A stretch of 64,000 nucleotides of DNA from Argonema antarcticum A004/B2 (GTDB taxonomy: Bacteria > Cyanobacteriota > Cyanobacteriia > Cyanobacteriales > Aerosakkonemataceae): positions 26,926-90,925 of the forward strand of contig NZ_JAIQZN010000017.1 in NCBI RefSeq assembly GCF_023333585.1, in the 5' to 3' direction. Numbering within the stretch: position 1 is the stretch's first letter; every line of letters starts with the position of its first letter. The position numbers were made by a program, and so were the translations under genes. Below are positions 8,723-16,835 of the stretch, in pieces. The notes beneath the pieces are model-generated. The model searched no databases. It was given only the letters and a program-made list of their open reading frames with translations, and was not told the DNA's origin.

Positions 8723-9135
8723 TACAATCGATGCGTTCGCGCAGCGTGCCGTAGGCAATCGGGTTTGTGAAATTAGAGAATGCGATATGCCTACGACACG
8801 AATCGCGATTCGCATTTCCCATTTCGTCAGAATGCGATCGCGTATCTTGCCTAGCCGCATATCGCCCTCATTGCGGTAACTCCCCAAATGCCTAGCGATA
8901 TCGAGCTAGCTTTGATTCGGCTGTCAAATATCGCTTAGCTAGTTCAGCACTGGTTGGTAAACGGGTTTCTTGATTAGAGTATACCATAATAAGCAGTTTA
9001 AGAATATATAATTTGATTGTATCCAATATTTTGGATTACTAAAATAAGTTGTTTTCTCCTTTTACGGTTGTTTAGGTTGTTGCAAAATAAGTGCGATCGC
9101 AAATCTAACAAAAGCATAGCATCCATCACCAGACG

Positions 9136-10638
9136 CTACAAATCAGTTAGCAGCCTTGCCTTTCTAAGAATAAACGTCAGTACCGTCTCTTCTCTAGAAA
9201 TAATGTCTGCTGTAATTTCCATGCCCGGTTGGATAGGATACTGACGATCGCTCTTTACCAGATAAGTTTTTTCGGGCAGAATTGTTACTTCATAGTAAGG
9301 GGCGTTACTGTTTTGAAGGGCGATCGCATCGGGTGCGATCGCACTCACTTTGCCTTTCAGGACGCCATAATCGGGATAGGCATAGGCAGAAACTCGCAAT
9401 TGGGACTTTTGACCGAGGGCGATTTTAGCAATATCCTCAGCCCCAACACGAGCTTTTATTACCATAGAAGCGTTACTGGGAGAAATTTGGGCAATAGCTT
9501 CGCCCGATCGCACAGTTTGACCGGGGTTTCGCAGATATAATTGTAGGATTGTGCCATCAGCCGGAGAACTAACAACGCTTTTTTGGAGATCGGTTTCAAT
9601 TTGTTCGATTTCTTTACTAGAGCGGTTGATTTGATTTTGAATTTCAATCCGGCGCTCGATTAAAGCTTCTCGTTCTTTTCTCAATGTGGCTATAGTTGCT
9701 TCACCCCTGGCTTTTTCTTGAGCAATTCGCTCATTAGCGATCGCAACTGGAGCTGTACTGGGGTTGAGCGCGGCTTTAACTCCCTGCAATTTGGCTTGAG
9801 CCACGCCCACAGCTTGTTTTTGCGTTTCCACTGTTTGTAGTTGCCCCTCAATGGCTTTTTTCTGGGCTTCAACTGCTGCTTTTTGCCCTAATACTGATTG
9901 TTCTTGCTGCTGAACCGTTAGTTCTGTCTCCTCCAATCGATCGCGAGAAATCGCTCCCGACTCGGCTAAGGGCTTATATCGATCGCGTCTGGAAATTGCT
10001 GATTTTAAGTTAGCCTCGACTCCCTTTAAATTAGCTTCAGCAGAAAGCAAATTCGCCTGCTCTTTTTGCAATTCTTCTAAAGCTCTTTGCAATTCTGCTT
10101 GAGCTATTTTTAAGTTGGCTTCCGCTTCTTGGACTTCAGTAACAGTGGTAATTTGCCGATCGCGATAGTCTCTTTGGCTGCGATCGAGATCTGCTTGTGC
10201 AGACACGACAGTGCGCTCCGTTGCCCTACTTTCGGCTAATAATTGCGTTTGCAGGGAGTTTAGTTGGGCAGTGATTTGAGCCAATTGCAGCTGATTTTGT
10301 TGAATATTGCCGATAAGTTGGCTTTTTTTGGTTTGCTGTTGAGAATCGTCAATGGTAGCGATCGCATCTCCCTGTTTTACCACCATATTTTGTTCGACTA
10401 AGATGCTTTTCACCGTTCCTTCCGTGGCTGCCTGGACTAGCCGCACCTCTCCAGAAGGACGAACCGTCGCGGGAGCTTTCACCGTGACATTGTACTCTGT
10501 GAGGGCAGCAAGAGCGACAGCCGCGCCAACAGTTCCTACTAAAAACAGCCCCCCCAGCGTTGTCCACCTGCCTATAGGAGGGAGAAACTCATCGCTAGTA
10601 ACTGGGCGAAGAAATTCGGGATTGCGATCGCTAAACAT
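9136..10638 (-). CDS. HlyD-family periplasmic adaptor (type I secretion)
   Basis: The 500-residue membrane fusion protein links an inner-membrane ABC exporter to an outer-membrane channel. An N-terminal cytoplasmic stretch is followed by one membrane segment near residues 28-50 and a biotinyl/lipoyl-like half (VKAPATVRPSGEVRLVQAAT). A long Gln/Glu/Lys-rich coiled-coil hairpin spans about residues 105-360 and includes an internal GVEANLKS/SAEANLKG repeat. The second lipoyl half (SSPADGTILQLYLRNPGQTV) and a beta-barrel domain complete it. It lies 6 bp behind the barrel-protein gene on the same strand, and the C39 exporter is encoded divergently 2 kb away, so it is the probable partner of that exporter. 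Confidence 0.9.
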   Translation of the reverse strand: MFSDRNPEFLRPVTSDEFLPPIGRWTTLGGLFLVGTVGAAVALAALTEYNVTVKAPATVRPSGEVRLVQAATEGTVKSILVEQNMVVKQGDAIATIDDSQQQTKKSQLIGNIQQNQLQLAQITAQLNSLQTQLLAESRATERTVVSAQADLDRSQRDYRDRQITTVTEVQEAEANLKIAQAELQRALEELQKEQANLLSAEANLKGVEANLKSAISRRDRYKPLAESGAISRDRLEETELTVQQQEQSVLGQKAAVEAQKKAIEGQLQTVETQKQAVGVAQAKLQGVKAALNPSTAPVAIANERIAQEKARGEATIATLRKEREALIERRIEIQNQINRSSKEIEQIETDLQKSVVSSPADGTILQLYLRNPGQTVRSGEAIAQISPSNASMVIKARVGAEDIAKIALGQKSQLRVSAYAYPDYGVLKGKVSAIAPDAIALQNSNAPYYEVTILPEKTYLVKSDRQYPIQPGMEITADIISREETVLTFILRKARLLTDL

Positions 10639-10644
10639 ATCAGA

Positions 10645-12087
10645 TCAAAAAACAACTCTTATCCCTACCGAAGGGCCGTAATACAGTGTATCGCCATTCA
10701 TATCCAACCTGCCAAATTCACCCGACTGAGCAAAATCCCTATACTGCCTCGGAGCCAATGCCAAACCACTCAAGTAAACTACATTAAATCCAGCCGTTAA
10801 ACTCACATTGGGATGAACCTGCCAGTTTGCAGACACGCTCCCTTCCACCACAGGAGATATCCCCCATTCACTTCTATCTCCCTTAATTCGTTCTAGCAAC
10901 TCTCCCGTGTTAAAATCAGACGCGCTGATGGTGCTTGTTTGCGCTCCATTGTTAGCAAATATACCAGCTTTGGCTCGCAAACCCAGACTAAAGTTACGAC
11001 TGATACCGACATTTGCATTGCCTCCAATTTGAAGACCAAACAAGTTATTTCTAGTTTCGATATTGTAATCTCCAGTTGGATAAGCTTGAATTCCTTCATC
11101 GGGAAATTCAGCAGTACCGAATGTTGCTAAGTTGAATTTTTCTGGAGCGCTGATGTAGCGCACTCCCACCAGCAAAGAGGGTCGAAAGTTATTCGATGAA
11201 TCTATCTGTCGCTCGTAGTTCCACTCGAAGTTGTAAAGGTTTGAACTGTAATCGATCTGGTGTTCGTAACTTACCAGAAAAGCCTGACTAATAGCGAAAG
11301 TGCCATTTCCTTGACCGAGAGGCGGCGGCTGATTAAGAATGTTAAGTTTGTCTCCCACGGAATCGCTAGGTTCAAGTATAGGGCTGTTGTCGGTAGGGAC
11401 TTGAAGAACAACATCGCTTGGCACACCAGGTTCAGGAGAAACAAGCGTTGCTGATGAACTGTACTCCTGCAAGCCAAAGAAGGAAAAACTGAAGCTATCT
11501 TTTCGATTGGAACTATAGCCTACCGTAATCCTAGTGCCTAACTCATAGTCAAAATTTAGATTGTCAGTGCGTAAAGTTTCCCCTCTGATTTGGATCTGAT
11601 CTCCGGTTGTGGTACTCAGATCTACAACCTCTGAAGTTACGATACCTTGGGGAATACTGCGGGTGAGGAACAGTGCTTCCGCCTGCACCGACCATCGCCC
11701 TACCTCTATTGGTTTTGACCGATCCTGTTCGCTTTGTGCGATCGCTTCAGGTTTCGTAATAGTATTAGTGGGGCCCTTGAAACCGTTGGCGTTGCCAGAC
11801 GGTAACAGGTCTGCCGCTTCGTAGGACAATTTCTGGGATTCAAGACCGTCAATTTTACCTTCGATTAACAATGAGTTAACTTCCTCTGCTAAAAGTTGAA
11901 CGATTACATCCTCATTCAGATGTTTTTGGAGTAGAAGTAGTTCTGCGTTCTCAGGTTGAGTCTGAATTAAAGCTGAATCTTTAGGCTGATTGCTCTGAGC
12001 GAGAACTAAGTTTACGTTGGGTATGGTAGCAACTGCTACAGTTATCGGAATCCCTATCAAACACATTTTTACAGCACCTACAACCAT
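10645..12087 (-). CDS. Outer-membrane beta-barrel protein (BBP7-like)
   Basis: The protein has an N-terminal hydrophobic signal sequence ending near VLAQS, a low-complexity linker to about residue 125, and then roughly 340 residues of alternating beta-strand pattern ending in VGIRVVF. This C-terminal Phe is typical of BamA-inserted barrels. Segments such as VGRWSVQAEALFLTRS and LLVGVRYISAPE suggest the BBP7 barrel family. The ATG at 12087 is preferred because AGGAG lies 7 nt before it; a GTG at 12102 would add five residues. It forms an operon with hlyD. It may be the outer-membrane partner of the exporter, but it is not a TolC homologue, so that is inference. Confidence 0.7.
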   Translation of the reverse strand: MVVGAVKMCLIGIPITVAVATIPNVNLVLAQSNQPKDSALIQTQPENAELLLLQKHLNEDVIVQLLAEEVNSLLIEGKIDGLESQKLSYEAADLLPSGNANGFKGPTNTITKPEAIAQSEQDRSKPIEVGRWSVQAEALFLTRSIPQGIVTSEVVDLSTTTGDQIQIRGETLRTDNLNFDYELGTRITVGYSSNRKDSFSFSFFGLQEYSSSATLVSPEPGVPSDVVLQVPTDNSPILEPSDSVGDKLNILNQPPPLGQGNGTFAISQAFLVSYEHQIDYSSNLYNFEWNYERQIDSSNNFRPSLLVGVRYISAPEKFNLATFGTAEFPDEGIQAYPTGDYNIETRNNLFGLQIGGNANVGISRNFSLGLRAKAGIFANNGAQTSTISASDFNTGELLERIKGDRSEWGISPVVEGSVSANWQVHPNVSLTAGFNVVYLSGLALAPRQYRDFAQSGEFGRLDMNGDTLYYGPSVGIRVVF

Positions 12088-12154
12088 TAGCTCACTCCTC
12101 ACATATATTCTCCATTTGTTTCAATAGTTTAAACTTTATATTCTCATTTTGTCT

Positions 12155-12213
12155 ATGACGACCTGTCATACTTCTTTAAGTAGATCATGATTTTATCTAT
12201 GACGGCGTGTCAT
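12155..12213. promoter_or_regulatory. Twin palindromic operator-like sites ATGAC-N5-GTCAT
   Basis: Two 15-bp palindromes, 12155-12169 and 12199-12213, share ATGACG...GTCAT. They sit inside longer direct repeats (TCTATGACGNCNTGTCATACTTCTTTAA), with centres 44 bp apart, about four helical turns. They lie in the divergent intergenic region 70-125 bp upstream of the barrel-hlyD operon and 90-145 bp upstream of the -35 of the peptide promoter. Arrangement and symmetry fit cooperative binding by a dimeric regulator, which I cannot name. Confidence 0.6.
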
Positions 12214-12300
12214 ACTTCTTTAAATGCCATACCAGGGTATTTACAAAGCTAAATTTTTATGATAACTGGCCTTTACAGCTTTTAAAAAAAAAGAAAATTA

Positions 12301-12329
12301 TTGACAAATTTAAGTAAAGTTCTTATACT
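12301..12329 (+). promoter_or_regulatory. Consensus sigma-70 promoter of the peptide gene
   Basis: TTGACA at 12301-12306, a 17-bp spacer and TATACT at 12324-12329 form a near-perfect sigma-70/SigA promoter. Transcription should start near 12336, giving a leader of about 187 nt before the peptide start codon. Confidence 0.75.
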
Positions 12330-12391
12330 GCTTTATGGAGAAGATAAATAATTTTCTCCACTATCCTGATGTAGCCCAAGTAAACAAACCA

Positions 12392-12465
12392 CCGCCTACC
12401 CAAAGGGTACAGCGGGGGCTTTGGAAAGAAAGCCCTGGTTTACCAGACTCAGGCAAAAATGCCTG
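12392..12465 (+). ncRNA. Structured 5' leader: four consecutive hairpins
   Basis: Four perfect-stem hairpins follow one another: TACCC/GGGTA (12397-12409, inside a CCGC/GCGG outer stem 12392-12416), GGGCTTT/AAAGCCC (12416-12435), CTGGT/ACCAG (12435-12446) and CAGGCA/TGCCTG (12450-12465). All lie in the leader between the 12301 promoter and the peptide gene. Such dense pairing suggests a stabilising or regulatory RNA. It is not a riboswitch class I can name. Confidence 0.5.
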
Positions 12466-12522
12466 CGTTCAAAGGCAGAACTCTCAAATTCTACGCACCC
12501 ATCAAAAAGGACGATTACAGCC

Positions 12523-12657
12523 ATGAAGAATAACCAAAAAACCCCCCTATTCACCGAAATTCCAGCCCAAAAGGCTGCTTCTATTAACGGTGGATGCCCA
12601 GCTCAATGCCTTCACAGTCGGTCGGCCAATGGAAGCTTAGGTGCTCGGAGCAAATAA
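12523..12657 (+). CDS. Double-glycine leader peptide (bacteriocin-like precursor)
   Basis: The 44-residue peptide has a leader whose end, LFTEIPAQKAASINGG, matches the cyanobacterial GG-leader pattern LFTE-x4-E/Q-x-A-x3-GG. Cleavage behind Gly24 by a C39 peptidase would release a 20-residue core, CPAQCLHSRSANGSLGARSK. The core has two cysteines spaced C-x3-C and is Ser/Gly/Arg rich. AAAAAGGA lies about 12 nt before the ATG. The gene for a C39 peptidase ABC exporter starts 128 bp downstream, separated by an intrinsic terminator. The activity of the mature peptide (bacteriocin, signal or other) cannot be read from sequence. No modifying enzyme is encoded next to it. Confidence 0.75.
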   Translation: MKNNQKTPLFTEIPAQKAASINGGCPAQCLHSRSANGSLGARSK

Positions 12658-12705
12658 CTCAGAGGATGCCTGAGTTCCAGGCGTGAAGCATTGTGTACTT
12701 CACGC
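12657..12705 (+). other. Two hairpins directly behind the peptide gene
   Basis: ACTCAG/CTGAGT (12657-12675) overlaps the last base of the stop codon, and GCGTGAAG/CTTCACGC (12681-12705) follows. Neither is followed by a T-run, so they more likely protect or process the peptide mRNA 3' end than terminate it. Confidence 0.5.
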
Positions 12706-12737
12706 TATATAACTGAATCAGGAAATTTAGTTAAACT

Positions 12738-12770
12738 AGGCATCTGTGAAGATACAGATGCCTTATTTTT
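12738..12770 (+). terminator. Intrinsic terminator between peptide and exporter genes
   Basis: A perfect 10-bp stem AGGCATCTGT/ACAGATGCCT (12738-12747 and 12754-12763) with a 6-nt loop is followed by TATTTTT. It ends 15 bp before the exporter start codon, so exporter transcription would depend on read-through or on a separate start. Confidence 0.85.
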
Positions 12771-12785
12771 GCCTATAAAAAGCCG

Positions 12786-14930
12786 ATGAAATATCCAAAT
12801 GTTCTACAGCATAATGAAGAAGACTGTGGAGCTGCTTGTATTGCTTCCATTGCGAAAAAGTACGGGCGCAGCTTTGCTATCAATCGCATTCGCGAAGCTG
12901 TGGGTACTGGGCAACTGGGGACGACATTGCTGGGATTGAAGCAGGGTGCAGAGGCACTAGGTTTTAATGCTCGCCCAGTTAGAGCTTCACCTGAAATTTT
13001 AGACAGAATTAATGAAGCGCCCTTGCCAGCAGTTATTCACTGGAAAGGCTATCATTGGGTTGTTTTGTATGGAAAGCGGGGCAGAAAGTATGTCATTGCC
13101 GATCCGGCAGTTGGTATTCTTTATTTTTCTAGGAAGCAGTTAGCAGAATGTTGGACGGATTGGGTAATGCTTTTACTAGAACCCGATCCAATCCGATTTT
13201 TAGAGCAACCTAATGATAAAGTTGGTGGTTTTGGGCGTTTTTTGAAGCCAGTTTGGACTTACCGGGGTATTCTGGCGGAAGCGCTGTTAATCAACTTTGT
13301 GTTAGGTTTACTTTCTTTAGCGTCACCATTTCTGATTCAAATCTTAACTGATGACGTGCTGGTGAGGGGCGATACCAAGCTGCTTGGGGGTGTAGCGATC
13401 GCAGTTTTGGTGATGAACCTGATTAGCAGTAGCTTAGGATTGGTGCAATCTAACCTCGTCGCACACTTTGCACAACGTCTGGAATTAAATTTAGTTTTGG
13501 AATTTGGTCGGCAAATTCTGCGCTTGCCCCTCACCTATTACGAATCCCGTCGCAGTGGTGAAATTGTCAGCAGATTGCGAGATATTCAAGAGATTAATCA
13601 GCTGGTTTCGCAAGTGGTGATCGTTTTGCCAAGCCAGATGTTTATTGCATTTGTATCTTTTGGATTAATGCTGTTTTACTCCTGGGAACTGGCAACTTTT
13701 GCCTGTTTCATTGCTATAGCGATAATGCTATGTCCAGCGATATTGCTGCCTACTTTACAGCAAAAGATTCGTAAGTTATTAGTATTAGAAGCAGAAAACC
13801 AAGGAGTTTTGGTAGAAACATTCAAAGGAGCGTTGACACTAAAAATAACTTCGTCTGCGCCTCAATTTTGGGAAGAGTTACAAAGCCGGTTTGGTCGTTT
13901 AGCAAACGTCTCATTTCGCACTATTCAAATTGCTATTATCAATAAAACTTTCTCAGAACTAATTTCTGGTATCGGTGTAATTGCCTTGCTTTGGTTTGGC
14001 AGTAGCTTAGTAATTAAAGAAGAGTTAAGTATTGGACAGCTACTGGCTTTTAACGCCATGAATGCTAACTTTATAGGATTTATTCTCACTGCGATCGGAT
14101 TCGTAGAGGAATTCACGCGAGTAAAAACGGCCACTGAGCGGATCGCAGAAGTCATAGACGCGACACCTGAAAATCAAGGTAAGTCTCAGAAAAACTTTGT
14201 CAAAATTCCTGATGATGCAGATATCATTTGCACAAACCTGAATTTTCACCATTCTGGTAGAGTTGAGTTACTTGAGGATTTTTGTGTAAAAATTCCTGGT
14301 GGTAAAGTTGTTGCTCTTATCGGTAGATCTGGCTGCGGCAAAAGTACCATAACCAAATTAATTGCCGGGTTATATCAACTTCAATCTGGCAATATTCGGC
14401 TTGGCAACTATAACCAGCAAGATATCTCCCTTGATTGTCTACGTCAACAAGTTGTCCTCGTTCCCCAAGAACCTCACTTTTGGAGTCGATCGATTATTGA
14501 AAATTTCCGTTTGGGTTCCCCTAATGTCACGTTTGAAAGCATTGTAAAAGCTTGCCAAATTGTCGATGCTGACTACTTTATCAGTAATCTACCGGACAAC
14601 TATGAAACCGTGCTTGGCGAATTTGGGGCGAATCTTTCGGGGGGACAAAGGCAACGATTGGCAATAGCGAGAGCGATCGTCAATGACCCATCTGTGCTAA
14701 TTTTAGATGAATCAACAGCCGGTCTCGATCCTATAAGTGAAGCGCAAGTTCTCGATAAACTGTTGTACGATCGACAAGGTAAAACCACAATTTTGGTCAG
14801 TCATCGCCCCAGAGTGATAAATCGAGCCGATTGGATCGTGTATGTGGAGGAGGGTAAGTTAAAAATGCAAGGCAATTTGGAGGATATGCGATCGGTCTCT
14901 GGCGACCATCTGAACTTCCTAACCCCTTGA
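12786..14930 (+). CDS. C39 peptidase-containing ABC exporter
   Basis: The 714-residue protein joins a cytoplasmic C39 cysteine protease (residues 1-140), a six-helix exporter membrane domain (about 160-430) and an ABC ATPase (about 470-714). The protease triad is present: Cys14 in EEDCGAAC, His in GYHWVVLYG and Asp in IADPAVG. The ATPase has Walker A GRSGCGKST, signature LSGGQRQR, Walker B VLILDEST and the H-loop His in VSHRPR. Such proteins cut GG leaders and export the mature peptide across the inner membrane. The GG peptide encoded just upstream is the obvious substrate, and the divergent HlyD protein the likely periplasmic partner. The gene abuts the convergent pentapeptide gene (14930/14931). 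Confidence 0.95.
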   Translation: MKYPNVLQHNEEDCGAACIASIAKKYGRSFAINRIREAVGTGQLGTTLLGLKQGAEALGFNARPVRASPEILDRINEAPLPAVIHWKGYHWVVLYGKRGRKYVIADPAVGILYFSRKQLAECWTDWVMLLLEPDPIRFLEQPNDKVGGFGRFLKPVWTYRGILAEALLINFVLGLLSLASPFLIQILTDDVLVRGDTKLLGGVAIAVLVMNLISSSLGLVQSNLVAHFAQRLELNLVLEFGRQILRLPLTYYESRRSGEIVSRLRDIQEINQLVSQVVIVLPSQMFIAFVSFGLMLFYSWELATFACFIAIAIMLCPAILLPTLQQKIRKLLVLEAENQGVLVETFKGALTLKITSSAPQFWEELQSRFGRLANVSFRTIQIAIINKTFSELISGIGVIALLWFGSSLVIKEELSIGQLLAFNAMNANFIGFILTAIGFVEEFTRVKTATERIAEVIDATPENQGKSQKNFVKIPDDADIICTNLNFHHSGRVELLEDFCVKIPGGKVVALIGRSGCGKSTITKLIAGLYQLQSGNIRLGNYNQQDISLDCLRQQVVLVPQEPHFWSRSIIENFRLGSPNVTFESIVKACQIVDADYFISNLPDNYETVLGEFGANLSGGQRQRLAIARAIVNDPSVLILDESTAGLDPISEAQVLDKLLYDRQGKTTILVSHRPRVINRADWIVYVEEGKLKMQGNLEDMRSVSGDHLNFLTP

Positions 14931-16682
14931 TTAAGTAGGTGGTTGTTGCAAGATAAGTGCGATCGCCAATCTTACTGCCGAACCAACCGCAGAGAGACGA
15001 GCCGAATCGCTCGCCGTCTTTTCCCATTTCAAAAGATGTTCTTGAAAAGCCGCATCTCGCTTGGCCCGTCGTGCGATCGCTTGACCGATAACCTTCTTCT
15101 GAATTTCCTCAGTTGAAATCCCCTGGCGCTTTAAGTAATCTATTAAACGTTCCACGCTATTTACAAACTGTTCTGGCGCTTGAGACATCAAAATAGCTTC
15201 AATTTGACGCAACACTTCTTGATACACTTGCATCTGTTTATCCATTGAAGGTCGCTCCGGCGGCTTCTTTGCAACAGGTTGGTCTAATGTTTCACCTGAT
15301 GTTTGCTCGGAATCTGGCTGACGAACTACAATATTAAGCAGGCTGAGGATTTGCTGATGACGACTTAAGACGCGCTGGAGCATTTGCGGGTAGATTTGCA
15401 AGAAGCGCGATCGCACTATTTTCGCATTCAGTAACCGATTCGACGCCAGCCGCAGCAAATACTGCCCAGCCATTGATTCAAAAGATTTAATCGTCAGAGT
15501 AAGTTCGGGAGAGTCCTGTTCCATCTTAGTTATAGTAAAGATCAGCGCTGACCAATTCGGCTCCTCTGTTAAATCGATTTCGATATTAGAAGAATCTTCT
15601 CGATACTCTTTAGCTAGCTCTCCAGGTTCCAAATCCCGACCAACAGGATAGCGCTGATTTGGACTTTTAGTTGCATGATTGAACTGAGTAAAAAAGTAAC
15701 GACACTCAACCTTAGAAAGATCGACATCTTCGATATGCCAATTCTCAATGCAGACGCCCGTCATTTGCGCCCGCTCCAAATTTGTGCGAATTAAATGACT
15801 CTCCATTAAATACGCTTCGCTCAAGTCGCTTTCGCTCAAAGTCGTATCGCTTAAATAAGCACCAGACAAATCCGCCCGCCGCAAATCTGCTCCGCGCAAA
15901 TTAGCCTCGCTCAAATCCGATCGCAGCAACAATACATCTTGAAGATTAGTTCTTAATAAATAAGCTTTTTTCAAACTTGTTTTTAGCAGATAAGCACCAG
16001 CTAAATTAGCTCGACTCAAGTCAGCACTGTGAAGGTTCGCTTCACTCAAGTCAGCACCTGTAAGAACTACCCGGTGCAAATCTGCCTGACTCAAATTAGC
16101 CGATCGCAAACAAACACCAGTAAGATTTGCTTCGGTTAAGTTAGCCCCGATCAGAATCGCATCTCGCAAATTGGCCGATTCCAGATTTGCTTCGCGGAGA
16201 TTGGCATTAGTGAAATTAGCGCCGATCAAGCTGGAACGACGAAGATTCGCCTCCATCAATTCCGCTCTCGTCAACTGGGTTTCATTTAATTTGCTGCGTT
16301 CCAGATTGCTCTGATCCAGCTTAGCGCCCTGGAGATCGGCACCGCTTAGATCTGCTTCTTCTAGCACTGCCCAATTCAAATCAGCCTCTTGCAGGTGAGC
16401 GAAACGCAAATCCCCTTTGCTAAGATTTGCCCCGCTCAAAATGGCGCGATCGAGATTAGCACCGGCCAAGGTAGTATGGCGGAGGTCGGCTTGGCGAAGA
16501 CAGGCACCGTAAAGTTTGCTGCGACTCAAAAATGACCAACTGAGATTTGCGCCTGTGAGATTAGCGCCTGTAAGGTCAAGATCCTGCAAGTTGACGCTGG
16601 TGAGAATAGCTCCACTAAGGTCAATGTGGGCAAAATCTCGCTCTCCTTGTTTATATCGAGCCAGAAAATCCTGTACTTGCAT
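14931..16682 (-). CDS. Pentapeptide-repeat protein with C-terminal helical domain
   Basis: Residues about 18-315 are nearly continuous A(D/N)LxX pentapeptides (for example ANLTGANLSW, ADLSGADLQG, ANLRGADLRR), which fold into a right-handed quadrilateral beta-helix. The remaining 265 residues are not repeats. They include VECRYFFTQFNHATKSPNQRYP and a charged helical segment with KQMQVYQEVLRQIEAIL. This layout, a long helix plus cytoplasmic extension without signal peptide, is common in cyanobacteria and has no assigned function. Known pentapeptide proteins include gyrase-protecting DNA mimics, but no such role is shown here. The 583-residue gene starts at an ATG at 16682. Confidence 0.9.
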   Translation of the reverse strand: MQVQDFLARYKQGERDFAHIDLSGAILTSVNLQDLDLTGANLTGANLSWSFLSRSKLYGACLRQADLRHTTLAGANLDRAILSGANLSKGDLRFAHLQEADLNWAVLEEADLSGADLQGAKLDQSNLERSKLNETQLTRAELMEANLRRSSLIGANFTNANLREANLESANLRDAILIGANLTEANLTGVCLRSANLSQADLHRVVLTGADLSEANLHSADLSRANLAGAYLLKTSLKKAYLLRTNLQDVLLLRSDLSEANLRGADLRRADLSGAYLSDTTLSESDLSEAYLMESHLIRTNLERAQMTGVCIENWHIEDVDLSKVECRYFFTQFNHATKSPNQRYPVGRDLEPGELAKEYREDSSNIEIDLTEEPNWSALIFTITKMEQDSPELTLTIKSFESMAGQYLLRLASNRLLNAKIVRSRFLQIYPQMLQRVLSRHQQILSLLNIVVRQPDSEQTSGETLDQPVAKKPPERPSMDKQMQVYQEVLRQIEAILMSQAPEQFVNSVERLIDYLKRQGISTEEIQKKVIGQAIARRAKRDAAFQEHLLKWEKTASDSARLSAVGSAVRLAIALILQQPPT

Positions 16683-16796
16683 TACGACCCCTAATATTTG
16701 GGCAAAAGTGGCAGCAGATTAGTCAAAAGTCACTCATTCAAAAGTGAACAATTCTTTCTTTTCCCCTCTTACCCCCTCCCCTCTGCACCTGTTTTC

Positions 16797-16835
16797 TTTT
16801 GACTTTTGACTTTTGACTTTTGACTTTTGACTTTA
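16797..16835. repeat. CTTTTGA heptamer tandem repeat
   Basis: About five to six head-to-tail copies of a 7-bp unit (TTTTGAC) lie between two genes and run into the stop codon region of the gene ending at 16833. This is a short tandemly repeated repetitive sequence typical of filamentous cyanobacteria. Confidence 0.85.

Noticed and set aside
8087..9135. Several frames of 60-75 codons.
   Set aside because: They are all translations of palindromic elements and HIP1-like repeats.
9136..10638. HlyD as secretion partner of the RTX protein at 7523.
   Set aside because: Not excluded, but the only ABC exporter present has a C39 domain for GG peptides, so the peptide is the better supported substrate.
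12335..12526. A 63-codon frame before the peptide gene.
   Set aside because: It covers the hairpin leader, lacks a ribosome binding site and resembles nothing known; the GG peptide start at 12523 explains the locus.
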